Part shown: piece by piece, positions 17,937-26,397 of the stretch | Layout of the letters: every line of letters starts with the position of its first letter | Position numbering within the stretch: the stretch's first letter is position 1 | NCBI RefSeq assembly: GCF_025465935.1 | Contig: NZ_JANLNV010000094.1 | Coordinates: 175,512-239,511, forward strand | Source: Pseudomonas sp. 7P_10.2_Bac1 | Lineage (GTDB): Bacteria > Pseudomonadota > Gammaproteobacteria > Pseudomonadales > Pseudomonadaceae | Length of the DNA stretch: 64,000 bases | Direction: 5' to 3' | Translations under genes and position numbers: made by a program | The notes under the pieces: generated by a model | The model's database searches: none | What the model saw: the letters and a program-made list of their open reading frames with translations, nothing else | Told to the model about the DNA's origin: nothing

Positions 17937-18125
17937 ATGCTGATTCTGACTCGCCGGTGCGCAGAAAGCCTGATCATAGGCGATGGTGAAATTACTGTGA
18001 CCGTGCTCGGCGTCAAAGGAAACCAAGTGCGAATTGGAGTGAATGCCCCTAAGGAAGTGGCCGTGCACCGCGAGGAAATCTACCTGCGGATCAAGAAAGA
18101 AAAGGATGAAGAACCAAGTCTTTAA
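17937..18125 (+). CDS. rsmA: Carbon storage/secondary metabolism regulator RsmA (CsrA)
   Basis: This 62-aa homodimeric RNA-binding protein blocks translation by binding GGA motifs near ribosome sites and is sequestered by small RNAs of the Gac/Rsm cascade. The N-terminus MLILTRRCAESLIIGDGE and the RNA-contacting VHREEIYLRI are the family hallmarks. The ribosome site is GTGAGGAG. The order lysC-rsmA-tRNA-Ser-tRNA-Arg matches P. aeruginosa, where this is the main RsmA. Confidence 0.97.
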   Translation: MLILTRRCAESLIIGDGEITVTVLGVKGNQVRIGVNAPKEVAVHREEIYLRIKKEKDEEPSL

Positions 18126-18186
18126 TTTTATTTAAGTTTTTAGTTGCATACGGGGAAAAGGCTGGTTATTATACGCCCCGTGTTGC

Positions 18187-18277
18187 GGAGAGGTGGCCGA
18201 GTGGCCGAAGGCGCTCCCCTGCTAAGGGAGTACACCTCAAAAGGGTGTCGGGGGTTCGAATCCCCCCTTCTCCGCCA
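18187..18277 (+). tRNA. tRNA-Ser (anticodon GCU)
   Basis: This 91-base gene has the 7-bp acceptor stem GGAGAGG/CUUCUCC, the anticodon loop CUGCUAA (GCU, reads AGC/AGU), the long variable arm typical of serine tRNA, the T-arm GGGGGTTCGAATCCCCC and an encoded CCA. Confidence 0.97.
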
Positions 18278-18385
18278 TTATTCATGTAGCACGTTAGAAT
18301 CTAGCCACTTCAGTAAGTTGTTGAATTTATTGAAAAAAAACACTTGGCAGAGAGATTCAACGGTCTATAATACGCAGCTTCAAAT

Positions 18386-18462
18386 GCACTCGTAGCTCAG
18401 CTGGATAGAGTACTCGGCTACGAACCGAGCGGTCACAGGTTCGAATCCTGTCGAGTGCACCA
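18386..18462 (+). tRNA. tRNA-Arg (anticodon ACG), copy 1
   Basis: This 77-base gene has the acceptor GCACTCG/CGAGTGC, anticodon loop CTACGAA (ACG, inosine-modified, reads CGN), T-arm ACAGGTTCGAATCCTGT and encoded CCA. It is identical to the next two copies. Confidence 0.97.
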
Positions 18463-18533
18463 TTTAAGAGTTAGTTACTTCGGTAGTTAACTTGGCGTCA
18501 ACCAGAGGTGATCTGGTTTAACAAACACACCCT

Positions 18534-18610
18534 GCACTCGTAGCTCAGCTGGATAGAGTACTCGGCTACGAACCGAGCGGTCACAGGTTCGAATCCTGTC
18601 GAGTGCACCA
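18534..18610 (+). tRNA. tRNA-Arg (anticodon ACG), copy 2
   Basis: Identical in sequence to copy 1. The spacer before it (TTAGTTACTTCGGTAGTTAA...) is nearly the same as the next spacer, so the tRNA-spacer unit of about 148 bases has been duplicated in tandem. Confidence 0.97.
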
Positions 18611-18680
18611 TTTATAAGTTAGTTGCTTCGGTAGTTAACTTTGCTTCAACCAGGGTGGTCTGGTTTAACAAACACAACTT

Positions 18681-18757
18681 GCACTCGTAGCTCAGCTGGA
18701 TAGAGTACTCGGCTACGAACCGAGCGGTCACAGGTTCGAATCCTGTCGAGTGCACCA
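18681..18757 (+). tRNA. tRNA-Arg (anticodon ACG), copy 3
   Basis: Third identical copy, with encoded CCA, ending 10 bases before an intrinsic terminator that closes the tRNA operon. Confidence 0.97.
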
Positions 18758-18766
18758 TACACCAAG

Positions 18767-18793
18767 AAGCCCGCATTTAATGCGGGCTTTTTG
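18767..18793 (+). terminator. Intrinsic terminator of the tRNA operon
   Basis: AAGCCCGCATTTAATGCGGGCTTTTTG is a perfect 9-bp hairpin with a T-run directly after the third tRNA-Arg. Confidence 0.93.
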
Positions 18794-19268
18794 CTGTCTG
18801 CGATTTATATGAAATTTTTGATCGCCTCGCCCTGCAGCAAAAAAATGTCACGTGCCCGACTTATCTTCTGTTTATCGTAAGCCCGCTCAAGCCTCATCCA
18901 GGAATTTACCGAGCCGTGCGCGGTCTCTTTGTAGGAGCGAGCTCATCTCGCGATCTTTTGATCTTCTAAAAAATGCCAGGCAGCACGAAGATTCGTAAAA
19001 AAAGGTGTGCTCTCACAAGCGCTTTTAGCGTCGCAGATTCAGCCGCGCAGACGAAGCCTTGGTGCGCCTCGTAAACGTTTGTTATCTCCAGAGATTTATA
19101 GCGTCATTAATTTTTAAGCCGTGTATGATTGCGCCCGTCAGCCCCGCCGGGGCTTGTGGAATACCTCCATGGACTTACCCAGTAGTAACTCAGCATCCCG
19201 CTTTTCCAATCAAGAATTGACTGATTGATCCTTCCGGCGTGCCCTGCTGCTGGGAGTGGAGTTCGCCT
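18794..19268 (+). other. Intergenic/leader region upstream of mgtE
   Basis: No gene is seen. A partial REP element (GTAGGAGCGAGCTCATCTCG) lies at 18931-18970. Close to mgtE a strong hairpin AGCCCCGCCGGGGCT at about 19140-19154 sits in what should be the mgtE 5' leader, about 115 bases before the start codon. It could be part of a regulatory leader, but no known Mg2+ riboswitch was recognised. Confidence 0.4.
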
Positions 19269-20711
19269 ATGACCGAAGTTGAAGTAAAGAAAGCGCAAGA
19301 CAGCCTGCAAAGCCGCCTCGCTCAAGTGATCGAGCTGCTCAACCGCCAGCGTGTGGCTGAGGGCCTGACTCATCGTCAGGAGGGGCATCACCAGGATCGC
19401 GTCGAGACCCTGGTTCACCGCCAAAACCTTGTTGAACTCCAGCGCAAGCTGGAAGACCTGCACTCCGCAGACGTTGCCTACATTCTGGAAGCCTTGCCCC
19501 TGGACGATCGTCTGACCGTCTGGCAGTTGGTCAAGGCCGACCGTGACGGCGACATCCTGCTGGAAGTGTCTGATTCAGTCCGTGAAACCCTGATCGCTGA
19601 CATGGACGATCACGAGCTCCTGGCCGCGGCCAAGGAGATGGACGCCGACGAACTTGCTGACCTGGCCCCTGAGCTGCCGCGAGACGTCATCCATGAGCTG
19701 ATGGAAACCCTCGATAACCAACAGCGTGAGCGCGTTCGCTCCGCGTTGTCTTATAACGAGGACCAGGTCGGCGCCCTGATGGACTTCGAGATGGTGACCA
19801 TCCGCGAAGACGTCAGCCTTGAAGTGGTTCTGCGTTACCTGCGTCGCCTCAAAGAGCTGCCTGGCCACACCGACAAACTGTTTGTGGTCGATTACGACGG
19901 TGTGCTCAAAGGCGTGCTGCCGATTAAGCGTTTGCTGGTCAACGACCCTGAGAAACAAGTGGCCGAAGTGATGGCCAGCGATCCGGTGAGTTTCCATCCG
20001 GACGAAGATGCCTACGATGCGGCTCAAGCGTTTGAGCGTTATGACTTGATCTCGGCGCCAGTGGTCGACAAAAACGGCAAACTGATTGGCCGTCTGACCA
20101 TCGATGAAATGGTCGACCTGATCCGTGAGGAAAGCGAAAGCGAAGTCCTCAACATGGCCGGTCTGCGCGAAGAAGAAGACATCTTCGCCTCGGTGTGGAA
20201 ATCCCTGCGTAACCGTTGGGCCTGGCTGGCGATCAACCTGATCACTGCTTTCCTGGCCTCGCGGGTGATTGGCCTGTTTGAAGGTTCGATCGAAAAACTG
20301 GTGGCTCTGGCGGCCCTGATGCCGATCGTGGCGGGTATTGGTGGCAACTCCGGTAACCAGACCATCACCATGATCGTGCGCGCCATGGCGCTGGACCAAG
20401 TCAACACCGGGAGCACTTCGCGCCTGATGCGCAAAGAGCTGGCCGTGGCCTTGATCAACGGCGTGGTGTGGGGCGGGGTGATCGGTGTGGTCGCCTACCT
20501 GCTGTACGGCAGTTGGTCGCTGGGCGTGGTGATGACCGCCGCCATGACCCTCAACCTGTTGCTGGCCGCGCTCATGGGCGTGCTGATCCCCATGACGCTG
20601 GCCCGGTTCGGGCGTGACCCGGCCATGGGTGCCAGTGTCATGATCACTGCCATGACTGACAGTGGCGGGTTCTTTATCTTCTTGGGGCTGGCAACGCTCT
20701 TCCTGCTCTGA
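19269..20711 (+). CDS. mgtE: Magnesium transporter MgtE
   Basis: This 480-aa protein is a Mg2+-gated Mg2+ channel of the inner membrane. An acidic cytoplasmic N-domain (LPRDVIHELMETLDNQQRER near residue 140) precedes two CBS domains and five C-terminal membrane segments. The pore/family block PIVAGIGGNSGNQTITMIV is near residue 355. ATG at 19269 is preceded by GGGAGTGGAG. It is monocistronic, with a terminator right after the stop. Confidence 0.95.
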   Translation: MTEVEVKKAQDSLQSRLAQVIELLNRQRVAEGLTHRQEGHHQDRVETLVHRQNLVELQRKLEDLHSADVAYILEALPLDDRLTVWQLVKADRDGDILLEVSDSVRETLIADMDDHELLAAAKEMDADELADLAPELPRDVIHELMETLDNQQRERVRSALSYNEDQVGALMDFEMVTIREDVSLEVVLRYLRRLKELPGHTDKLFVVDYDGVLKGVLPIKRLLVNDPEKQVAEVMASDPVSFHPDEDAYDAAQAFERYDLISAPVVDKNGKLIGRLTIDEMVDLIREESESEVLNMAGLREEEDIFASVWKSLRNRWAWLAINLITAFLASRVIGLFEGSIEKLVALAALMPIVAGIGGNSGNQTITMIVRAMALDQVNTGSTSRLMRKELAVALINGVVWGGVIGVVAYLLYGSWSLGVVMTAAMTLNLLLAALMGVLIPMTLARFGRDPAMGASVMITAMTDSGGFFIFLGLATLFLL

Positions 20712-20714
20712 CCG

Positions 20715-20754
20715 AAAAGGCCTGATGGTGCAATTGCCCCATCAGGCCTTTTTT
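20715..20754 (+). terminator. Intrinsic terminator after mgtE
   Basis: AAAAGGCCTGATGG...CCATCAGGCCTTTTTT is a near-perfect 13-bp hairpin with a T-run, 3 bases after the mgtE stop. Confidence 0.95.
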
Positions 20755-20796
20755 GTAGGAGTGGCGAGGCATGCCTTGTGCCTGAAAAGCGCCCAT

Positions 20797-20825
20797 AAAA
20801 AAAGCCAGCTTAGCGCTGGCTTTTT
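20797..20825 (-). terminator. Bidirectional terminator after amrZ
   Basis: AAAAAGCCAGCTTAGCGCTGGCTTTTT has A- and T-runs on both sides, so it can stop transcription from either strand. It lies 15 bases past the amrZ stop. Confidence 0.9.
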
Positions 20826-20839
20826 GTTGCCCGGGTTAC

Positions 20840-21166
20840 TCAGGAAGCGTCGGATGTTGCTTCAACATCGTGAGCAATCAGAGAAACCAAAGCGTTTTGT
20901 TGGCGATGTGACAGTTGGCGGAAGCGTTGCAGCAATTCGCGCTCGTTCAGGGAAAGCTCTGGGCTGTCCAGGCGCATGGAGAGTTCTTCACCCAGCGCAC
21001 CTTCCTGAATAAGACTTTGCTCCAGACGAGCAATGATCTCGGAGTTCATGCTGCGGTGGTGATTGCGAGCCACTTCGGCAATGCGTTCACGCATTCCGTC
21101 TGGCAGGCGTACGACGAACTTGTCAGCCGTACGGCTTGAGTAAATTGCCTGTTTCAATGGGCGCAT
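20840..21166 (-). CDS. amrZ: Ribbon-helix-helix regulator AmrZ (AlgZ)
   Basis: This 108-aa Arc-family DNA-binding protein controls alginate, motility, c-di-GMP and iron genes in pseudomonads. The ribbon-helix-helix is seen in SRTADKFVVRLPDGMRERIA and HHRSMNSEIIARLEQSL (residues about 10-55), followed by a C-terminal oligomerisation region. ATG at 21166 (MRPLKQAIYSSR) matches the known family start; a second ATG at 21175 is less likely. A TTGACTATAATG string at the start shows that promoter-like bases overlap the start codon. Confidence 0.93.
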   Translation of the reverse strand: MRPLKQAIYSSRTADKFVVRLPDGMRERIAEVARNHHRSMNSEIIARLEQSLIQEGALGEELSMRLDSPELSLNERELLQRFRQLSHRQQNALVSLIAHDVEATSDAS

Positions 21167-21540
21167 TATAGTCAACCGGTTAGTTCAGGGGAGCGGTTCT
21201 CGGAAATTGGCCGCAAGCTATGGTTTCAGACCAGGCTTGTCGCCAAATGTTCAACCTGAATTGCAAAGAGGCGCGCATCATGCCTCATATCTGCCACTTC
21301 CCTGGCGTCAATTCTGTGACAAATATTGAACGGGATAAAGGCTATAAGCCAGCACCTGTTGTCAAAAATGTGCGGTGTCCGACGTAGTTTACAGGCTATC
21401 GCGTTTAGTAAAAGGAACCATTATGTGTAAAGGCCATCATTGACTGACTTGAATGCTTCTTAGCCGCCCCCATCTTTTTGCCCGTGTCATCCCTTGCGGA
21501 TGAGCCCAGCTTTACGCACAGCGTCCCGGAGATCCACCGA
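21167..21540. other. Intergenic region amrZ-phnN with a six-codon ORF
   Basis: The divergent amrZ and phnN promoters must lie here. At 21423-21443 a tiny ORF with a good ribosome site (AAAAGGAACCATT) encodes MCKGHH and then stops. The codons are too few to call a gene; it may be a leader peptide or chance. No other gene is seen. Confidence 0.35.
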
Positions 21541-22110
21541 GTGCCAGGTAAATTGATCTATTTGATGGGGCCTTCAGGCTCGGGCAAAGACAGCTTGATC
21601 GACGCCGCAAGGCCTTATCTGGCTGCGCGCGGCTGTGAAGTGATACAGCGCGTGATTACCCGTTCGGCCGAGGCCGTGGGTGAAGCGGCAATCGGCGTGA
21701 CCCCCGAGGCCTTTGGGGCGCTCAAGGCCGAGGGCGCCTTTGCCCTGGACTGGCAGGCCAATGGTCTGCAATACGGCATACCCGTGCAGCTGGATCACTG
21801 GCTAGAGGCTGGGCGACATGTGTTGGTCAACGGCTCAAGAGGGCACTTGCAGCAGGCCCGTGAGCGCTACCCGGATTTGCTGGCGATTATGTTACGGGTT
21901 GATACCAACGTCTTGCGTCAGCGCTTGTTGGCCCGCGGACGAGAAGCCCCAACGCAAATCAATGCCCGGTTGGCGCGTAATGAACTGTTTCTGGAGTCTG
22001 CAGAGGCACTGGTGGCAGACCGTGTGCACGTGCTGGATAACTCGGCGGCGCTGCAGGTGGGCGTTCAGCGCTTGCTCGCGCTGATAGATGCCGCCATCGC
22101 GACCTCTTAG
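21541..22110 (+). CDS. phnN: Ribose 1,5-bisphosphate phosphokinase PhnN
   Basis: This 189-aa guanylate-kinase-like P-loop enzyme makes PRPP from ribose 1,5-bisphosphate, the last step of phosphonate breakdown by C-P lyase and a bypass for PRPP. The P-loop is in LIYLMGPSGSGKDSLI near the start. I prefer GTG at 21541 (GGAG at 9 bases) because it leaves the usual short N-terminus; TTG at 21478 would add 21 residues. No other phn gene is near, so it stands alone. Confidence 0.88.
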   Translation: MPGKLIYLMGPSGSGKDSLIDAARPYLAARGCEVIQRVITRSAEAVGEAAIGVTPEAFGALKAEGAFALDWQANGLQYGIPVQLDHWLEAGRHVLVNGSRGHLQQARERYPDLLAIMLRVDTNVLRQRLLARGREAPTQINARLARNELFLESAEALVADRVHVLDNSAALQVGVQRLLALIDAAIATS

Positions 22111-22283
22111 CGAAGCTGCGGGTCGAACTTGAAGCGGCGTCCAAGGACCCGGGCAAGCAGCCAGCCGATAAAAAACACGGCAGACGCAATCAAGGGAGCA
22201 TCGCCAAACGCGTCCTGCGTGAACACACCCAGGGCGAGGCTCAGCAATGTGAGCACCATCAAACCGAAAGCAATTTTGGACAT
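22107..22283 (-). CDS. Small inner-membrane protein, 58 aa
   Basis: This frame starts at ATG 22283 and encodes two hydrophobic segments (SKIAFGLMVLTLLSLALGVF and LIASAVFFIGWLLARVLG) with a basic C-terminal tail, RRFKFDPQLR. Its stop overlaps the end of phnN by 4 bases tail to tail. The protein-like composition and intact frame support a real gene, but function is unknown. Confidence 0.6.
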   Translation of the reverse strand: MSKIAFGLMVLTLLSLALGVFTQDAFGDAPLIASAVFFIGWLLARVLGRRFKFDPQLR

Positions 22284-22301
22284 AAATTAAACAACTCTTT
22301 T

Positions 22302-22556
22302 TTAGAAAACCCAGTGATCGCTCTGAGTGTTCTCAGATGCAACAGGTGCGGTGGAGCGCTCGGTCGCCAGGTGGGGGGTAACGTGACTGGAGCCCGTCAT
22401 CACGGCTCGCTGGGGCAGTGGCAAATGGGGTTTGATGTAAGTCCCTGCCACGTCCAGGCCTTGATCGGCAGTGGCGGGGCTGGAATGGAAATGAAAGCCT
22501 GTCAGCACCACCAAGGCAAGAACATTCAACAGGAAAAGGGTTCTGTTCATGGTCAT
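22302..22556 (-). CDS. Small exported protein, unknown
   Basis: This protein of about 84 aa begins with a signal-like stretch (MNRTLFLLNVLALVVLTGFH) and continues with a short Thr/Ser/His-rich region ending in SDHWVF. Three ATGs are close together (22565, 22556, 22550); 22556 has AAGAG at 9 bases. It lies 18 bases upstream of the 58-aa membrane protein gene on the same strand, so the two are likely one unit. No family was recognised. Confidence 0.5.
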   Translation of the reverse strand: MTMNRTLFLLNVLALVVLTGFHFHSSPATADQGLDVAGTYIKPHLPLPQRAVMTGSSHVTPHLATERSTAPVASENTQSDHWVF

Positions 22557-22866
22557 GGCAGTCATCTCTTAGAATTGGGATATGCAATGACTAGAGCAGG
22601 CATCATGCCAACTCTTTTTGATTAAAAAATCCTTATAAATCAATGGTTTGATGCGTGACGGAAAGACCGGTCAATTGCAAATTGCAATGATGGCTTTTTG
22701 GTGTAATGCAAAATGCACGATGCTGGAAAACCAGGCGGGGGAGTGGCTAAAAACCTAACGCTCATGCGCTCTTGGATTCAACGCAAGGTATCTAATGGCA
22801 ACATCCCCCAACCAGTTCCCTCTCCTGCGGGAGAGGGCTAGGGTGAGGGGCTTTTGCTCTAAAAAC
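22557..22866. other. Intergenic region with direct repeats and a repeat element
   Basis: Related strings ATTGCAAATTGCAATG and AATGCAAAATGCACG lie at about 22673-22720 and look like a regulator's site cluster or an AT-rich promoter. At 22818-22837 there is a hairpin CCCTCTCCTGCGGGAGAGGG followed by GGTGAGGGGCTTTTGCTC; the same element recurs at 57764-57801. No gene is seen. Confidence 0.4.
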
Positions 22867-23595
22867 CTACCGCATAAATTTCGCCGCCCACCCCGAAATC
22901 ACTTTCGGCCGTGGCTGGGCATACGTACGCACCTTGGACGTCGATAACCCAAGGCGTACCAGCGATTCAGCGACCGTCACCGCCGCGCTTACTCCATCAA
23001 TCACCGGCACTCCGGTGCGCTGCCGAATCTGCTCATCCAGCCCGGCCATGCCGCCGCAGCCCAGGCAAATCACCTCGGCACGGTCCTCACTCACCGCCAA
23101 CTCGGCCTGGCGCACAATGGCCTCCAGCGCGCGCTCGGGTGATTCCTCCAGCTCCAGCACCGCCAGGCCGCTGGCCCGCACCGATGCACAGCGATCCCAC
23201 AAGCCCGACAGGCGCAGGCGATCCTCAATCAGCGGCACCGTGCGGTCCAGCGTGGTCACCACCGAATACGCGCGGCCCACATACATCGCCGTGCTGGCTG
23301 CCGCATCGGTGATGTCCACCACCGGCACGTTGAGCAACTCCTGCAGACCTTCGCGCCCATGCTCGCCATAACCGGCCTGAATCACTGCATCAAACGGCTG
23401 GTCGTAAGACATGACCTTGTCCATCACCGCAATGGCGGCCAGATAACTCTCAAAATTGCCCTCTACCGAATCAGCCCCAAAGTCCGGGGTCAGCCCGATG
23501 ATCTCAGTCCCGGGCGCCGCGGCCGCCTGCGCTTGTCGCGCAATGGCCTGAGTGATGCTGTCAGTCGTGTTGACGTTGACCACGAGAATTCGCAT
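22867..23595 (-). CDS. Asp/Glu/hydantoin racemase-family protein with one catalytic Cys missing
   Basis: This 242-aa cytoplasmic protein belongs to the family of hydantoin and allantoin racemases. The N-terminal VNVNTTDSIT and the C-terminal VICLGCGGMAGL (C177, C180) fit. The first acid/base cysteine, normally in a VIACFGDPG-type motif, is replaced: here the stretch is VIQAGYGEHG, with glycine at position 75. The two-base racemase mechanism therefore looks broken, so it may be an isomerase, a decarboxylase or an epimerase with altered chemistry. ATG at 23595 follows AGGAG. It lies 59 bases downstream of an NCS1 permease, its likely partner. Confidence 0.78.
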   Translation of the reverse strand: MRILVVNVNTTDSITQAIARQAQAAAAPGTEIIGLTPDFGADSVEGNFESYLAAIAVMDKVMSYDQPFDAVIQAGYGEHGREGLQELLNVPVVDITDAAASTAMYVGRAYSVVTTLDRTVPLIEDRLRLSGLWDRCASVRASGLAVLELEESPERALEAIVRQAELAVSEDRAEVICLGCGGMAGLDEQIRQRTGVPVIDGVSAAVTVAESLVRLGLSTSKVRTYAQPRPKVISGWAAKFMR

Positions 23596-23654
23596 GCAAG
23601 CTCCTGCTACAAAAAAGTAAAAACACGGCCCGGCATAGGCGGGCCGCAGAACAA

Positions 23655-25193
23655 TCAATGGCTGACGTTATCAACCGCAATCGACTCGCCGCTGACACTG
23701 GCGTACTGCGCCTGGCGCTTGGCAAAAATCAGGTACAACAGCGCCGCGATGCCCGCACCAATCAGCCAGGAGAACGGCGACACCTCATGAAAGCCCGGCA
23801 CCAGCGCCAGCACGATGGCGATCAGCGCCGCGGGAATAAAGGCCGCTACCGCGCGCATATTGACCCCGCGCGAGTAAAAATAAGCGCCGCGTGGGTCTTC
23901 GCTGTACAGCGCGGGCACATCGATCTGGCCTTTTCGCAACAGCCAGTAATCCACCATGATCACCCCGTACAGCGGGCCGAGCAGGGCGCCCAGGCCTGAC
24001 AGGAAATACACAATCACCAGCGGGCTGTTATAGAGGTTCCACGGCAATATCAGCACCGCGAGGGTGGCGCTGATCAGCCCGGCGCGGCGGAAGGTCAGGT
24101 GCTTGGGTGCCAGGTTGCTCAGCACAAACGCCGGGGCGACAAAGTTGGCCATGATATTCACCGCCACCGTCACAATCAGAAACGCCAGGCAGCCCATCAC
24201 CAGAAAAAAGGTGTTGGGAATTGAGGCAATGATTTGCGTCGGGCTTTCGATAATCTGCCCATTGATTTGAAATTGAGCGCCGCACAGCAGCACGGTGATC
24301 CCGGCGAACACCAGAATATTCACCGGCAAACCCCAGAAATTACCGACCTTGATGGTTTTGCAGCACGGCGAGGAGCGGGAAAAATCGCTGAAATTCAAAA
24401 TCAGCGTGCCGTAGATCGCGAGCCACAGTGCCCCGCCGGCAAACACATTGCGCCACACTTCGGCAGTACTCAGCGGCACGCGGTTGGACCAGGCAATCGT
24501 GCCGTTGGCCTGAAAGTACATCCACGCCGCCAGGCTGATCACCGTCAGCAGAATCACCGGCCCGGCAAACGCCTCATAACGGCGGACCATCTCCATGCCG
24601 TACGCCAGAATGACCAACTGCACCAGCCAGATGGCCACAAAACACACCCAGCCCAGGCTCGACAGCCCCAGGATCGAATCATGGTCAAACGCGGCGAAAC
24701 CGGGATGCACTGCTACCAGTAACACGCGTAACACCACCGACGCCAAATACGTCTGAATCCCGAACCAGGCAATCGCGATAACGGCACGAATCAATGCCGG
24801 AATCTGCGCCCCATGCACACCGAAACTGATACGGCTGATCACCGGAAACGGCACCCCGGTGCGCTGGCCCATATAGCCCGACAGGTTCATGAACATAAAC
24901 ACCAGCGCGGCACCGATACCCAGCGAGAGCAGAATCTGCCAGCCATTCAGCCCCAGTGCATACAAACCGATGGCGAACGAATAATTGGCAATGTTGTGCA
25001 CATCATTGGTCCACAGCGCAAAAATGCTGTAGCGGCCCCAACGGCGGCCTTCGGCCTTGGTCGGCGCCAGATCGTTGTTATGCAAGCGAGGGCTCAGCGC
25101 AAAGCTTGAGGACGCACTGTCCACGGTCGGCTGGGCGGCTGAAACGGAAGAGGGTAAATCCAGAGCGATAGTGCTGGAGAGTCTTGTGCGCAT
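23655..25193 (-). CDS. NCS1-family nucleobase/hydantoin/allantoin permease
   Basis: This 512-aa inner-membrane symporter has about 12 hydrophobic segments. Family marks: WTNDVHNIANYSFAIGLY in the first helix, SRISFGVHGAQIPALIRA, and VDYWLLRKGQIDVPALY late in the protein. The group resembles the PucI/HyuP branch that carries allantoin or hydantoins. ATG at 25193 follows AGGAG; the TTG at 25202 is less likely. The racemase-like gene downstream suggests uptake and processing of a ring or ureido nitrogen compound. A TTGTATACAA palindrome lies about 130 bases upstream. Confidence 0.87.
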   Translation of the reverse strand: MRTRLSSTIALDLPSSVSAAQPTVDSASSSFALSPRLHNNDLAPTKAEGRRWGRYSIFALWTNDVHNIANYSFAIGLYALGLNGWQILLSLGIGAALVFMFMNLSGYMGQRTGVPFPVISRISFGVHGAQIPALIRAVIAIAWFGIQTYLASVVLRVLLVAVHPGFAAFDHDSILGLSSLGWVCFVAIWLVQLVILAYGMEMVRRYEAFAGPVILLTVISLAAWMYFQANGTIAWSNRVPLSTAEVWRNVFAGGALWLAIYGTLILNFSDFSRSSPCCKTIKVGNFWGLPVNILVFAGITVLLCGAQFQINGQIIESPTQIIASIPNTFFLVMGCLAFLIVTVAVNIMANFVAPAFVLSNLAPKHLTFRRAGLISATLAVLILPWNLYNSPLVIVYFLSGLGALLGPLYGVIMVDYWLLRKGQIDVPALYSEDPRGAYFYSRGVNMRAVAAFIPAALIAIVLALVPGFHEVSPFSWLIGAGIAALLYLIFAKRQAQYASVSGESIAVDNVSH

Positions 25194-25669
25194 TCTGGGC
25201 AAGCTCCTGACCCCAAGCCTGCGTCAGGACAGGTTGGAATCACTGGTGATGAAGTCCGCGTTATGCCTGCATTTAGGGTGCAAGCCACTAAACAACGTGT
25301 ACTTAGTTTCTTGTGGTTTTGTATACAAGTGTCGTTTAGGTCATAGCGAGATTCATGCCAGCCAACAGCACTGGATCGGCAAATGGGCTGCCTGCATCTG
25401 AGTTGTGTATTTAATTAACTGAAAAATAAGACTATTTTTTAGTGTGTCGTAAAGACAGAAGGGAGCGATGCCGTAAAAGCCATCAAATTGCCGGTAGTGT
25501 GCGCAGTAAAATGCCTGTTACTTTTTGATGCACGCTGCTCAACGTTGCACCCAGTGAGTGCACCGTTACGTGACAACCTGTATACGATTTTTTAACGGCA
25601 GGAGCGAGCTTGCCTCGCGAGCTCTTAATCTTGAAAAACGTGCCTGCTTGCACCCAGGCACGTACTGCT
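25194..25669. other. Intergenic region upstream of the NCS1-racemase operon
   Basis: Contains the dyad at 25319 and a partial REP (AGGAGCGAGCTTGCCTCGCG) at about 25600. The AT-rich stretch 25400-25450 is promoter-like for the permease operon. No gene is seen. Confidence 0.4.
25319..25328. promoter_or_regulatory. Perfect palindrome TTGTATACAA upstream of the NCS1 operon
   Basis: This 10-base perfect dyad lies about 125 bases ahead of the permease start and is the type of site bound by FCD-class GntR repressors. No matching regulator gene is adjacent, so any regulator acts from elsewhere. Confidence 0.35.
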
Positions 25670-26020
25670 CTAGTGCGTCGTCAAACCATCCAGCGACTTA
25701 TCGACATACGCCTTGGCCAGCTCCACCAAGTGCATGCTCGACAACACCAAACTGCGTGCATGGCCGCTCAGCCCATTCCCGGCCTCACTCGCCGAAGCTC
25801 CCGCGCAGCGCAACAAGTCTGACGCCTGGGCCAAAGCCGCTTCTAAATTGACACTGTCGGGGATGGCATACGTGGCCTGATCCACGTGCCGTGGAGGCTT
25901 AGGCTCGAGCAGATAAAAATCCAGCGCGCGCTCGGCAGCCGCACGGTCCAACGATACTGCATCGCACTGAGCAGCGTCATGCAAGGGAAGGGCGGGGGGA
26001 TCGGGGACACTCTTTTTCAT
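25670..26020 (-). CDS. DUF6124/DUF3077-type Pseudomonas protein
   Basis: This 116-aa protein resembles a family largely confined to Pseudomonas: an N-terminal proline/acidic part, then AAAERALDFYLLEPKPP and LLRCAGASASEAGNGLSG followed by a helical C-terminus. Function is unknown to me. ATG at 26020 follows GGAGTG; the longer frame to 26149 is rejected. It is monocistronic, with an unusual repeat-bearing upstream region. Confidence 0.7.
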   Translation of the reverse strand: MKKSVPDPPALPLHDAAQCDAVSLDRAAAERALDFYLLEPKPPRHVDQATYAIPDSVNLEAALAQASDLLRCAGASASEAGNGLSGHARSLVLSSMHLVELAKAYVDKSLDGLTTH

Positions 26021-26397
26021 GGGGCACTCCAAGTTTAGGGGGCAGCCCTTAATCGCGACTAAACGAGGGGGAGGCAGCCGTACGCAGGTTAGTCGACCGG
26101 CAAACTTGGAAACCGGCGCACTCGAAAGTGCCCTGCGCACGGCCACCATAAAACGCAGGCCGTAAAAAAGCGCCTCGCGGAGGTGGCGCCTTGCGCCAAG
26201 TTTGCAAGCCGGGCGACTAAACCCGACCGCTGAAAGACAGCGATGGGCCGAGACTATGCCCCGAACTGGACTGGCGCAAGCGAATGGGATTTTCTCGGAA
26301 GTTTCACCTGATTGAAAGCGAAGCGTCGTACGAAACGGCTGATTTTTCGGCGTCCCACCCTCGGCACAGCCCGTGCCGAACGCCCTTGCGAAGCCTG
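26021..26397. other. Intergenic region with repeated GCGACTAAAC
   Basis: GCGACTAAAC occurs at about 26056 and 26213, and a near-inverse copy (GGTTAGTCGAC) near 26087. The phrase CCAAGTTTGCAAGCC also echoes CAAACTTGG nearby. A GC-rich hairpin (GCGCCTCGCGGAGGTGGCGC) follows at about 26170. This could be operator DNA of the DUF6124 gene. No gene is seen. Confidence 0.35.
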
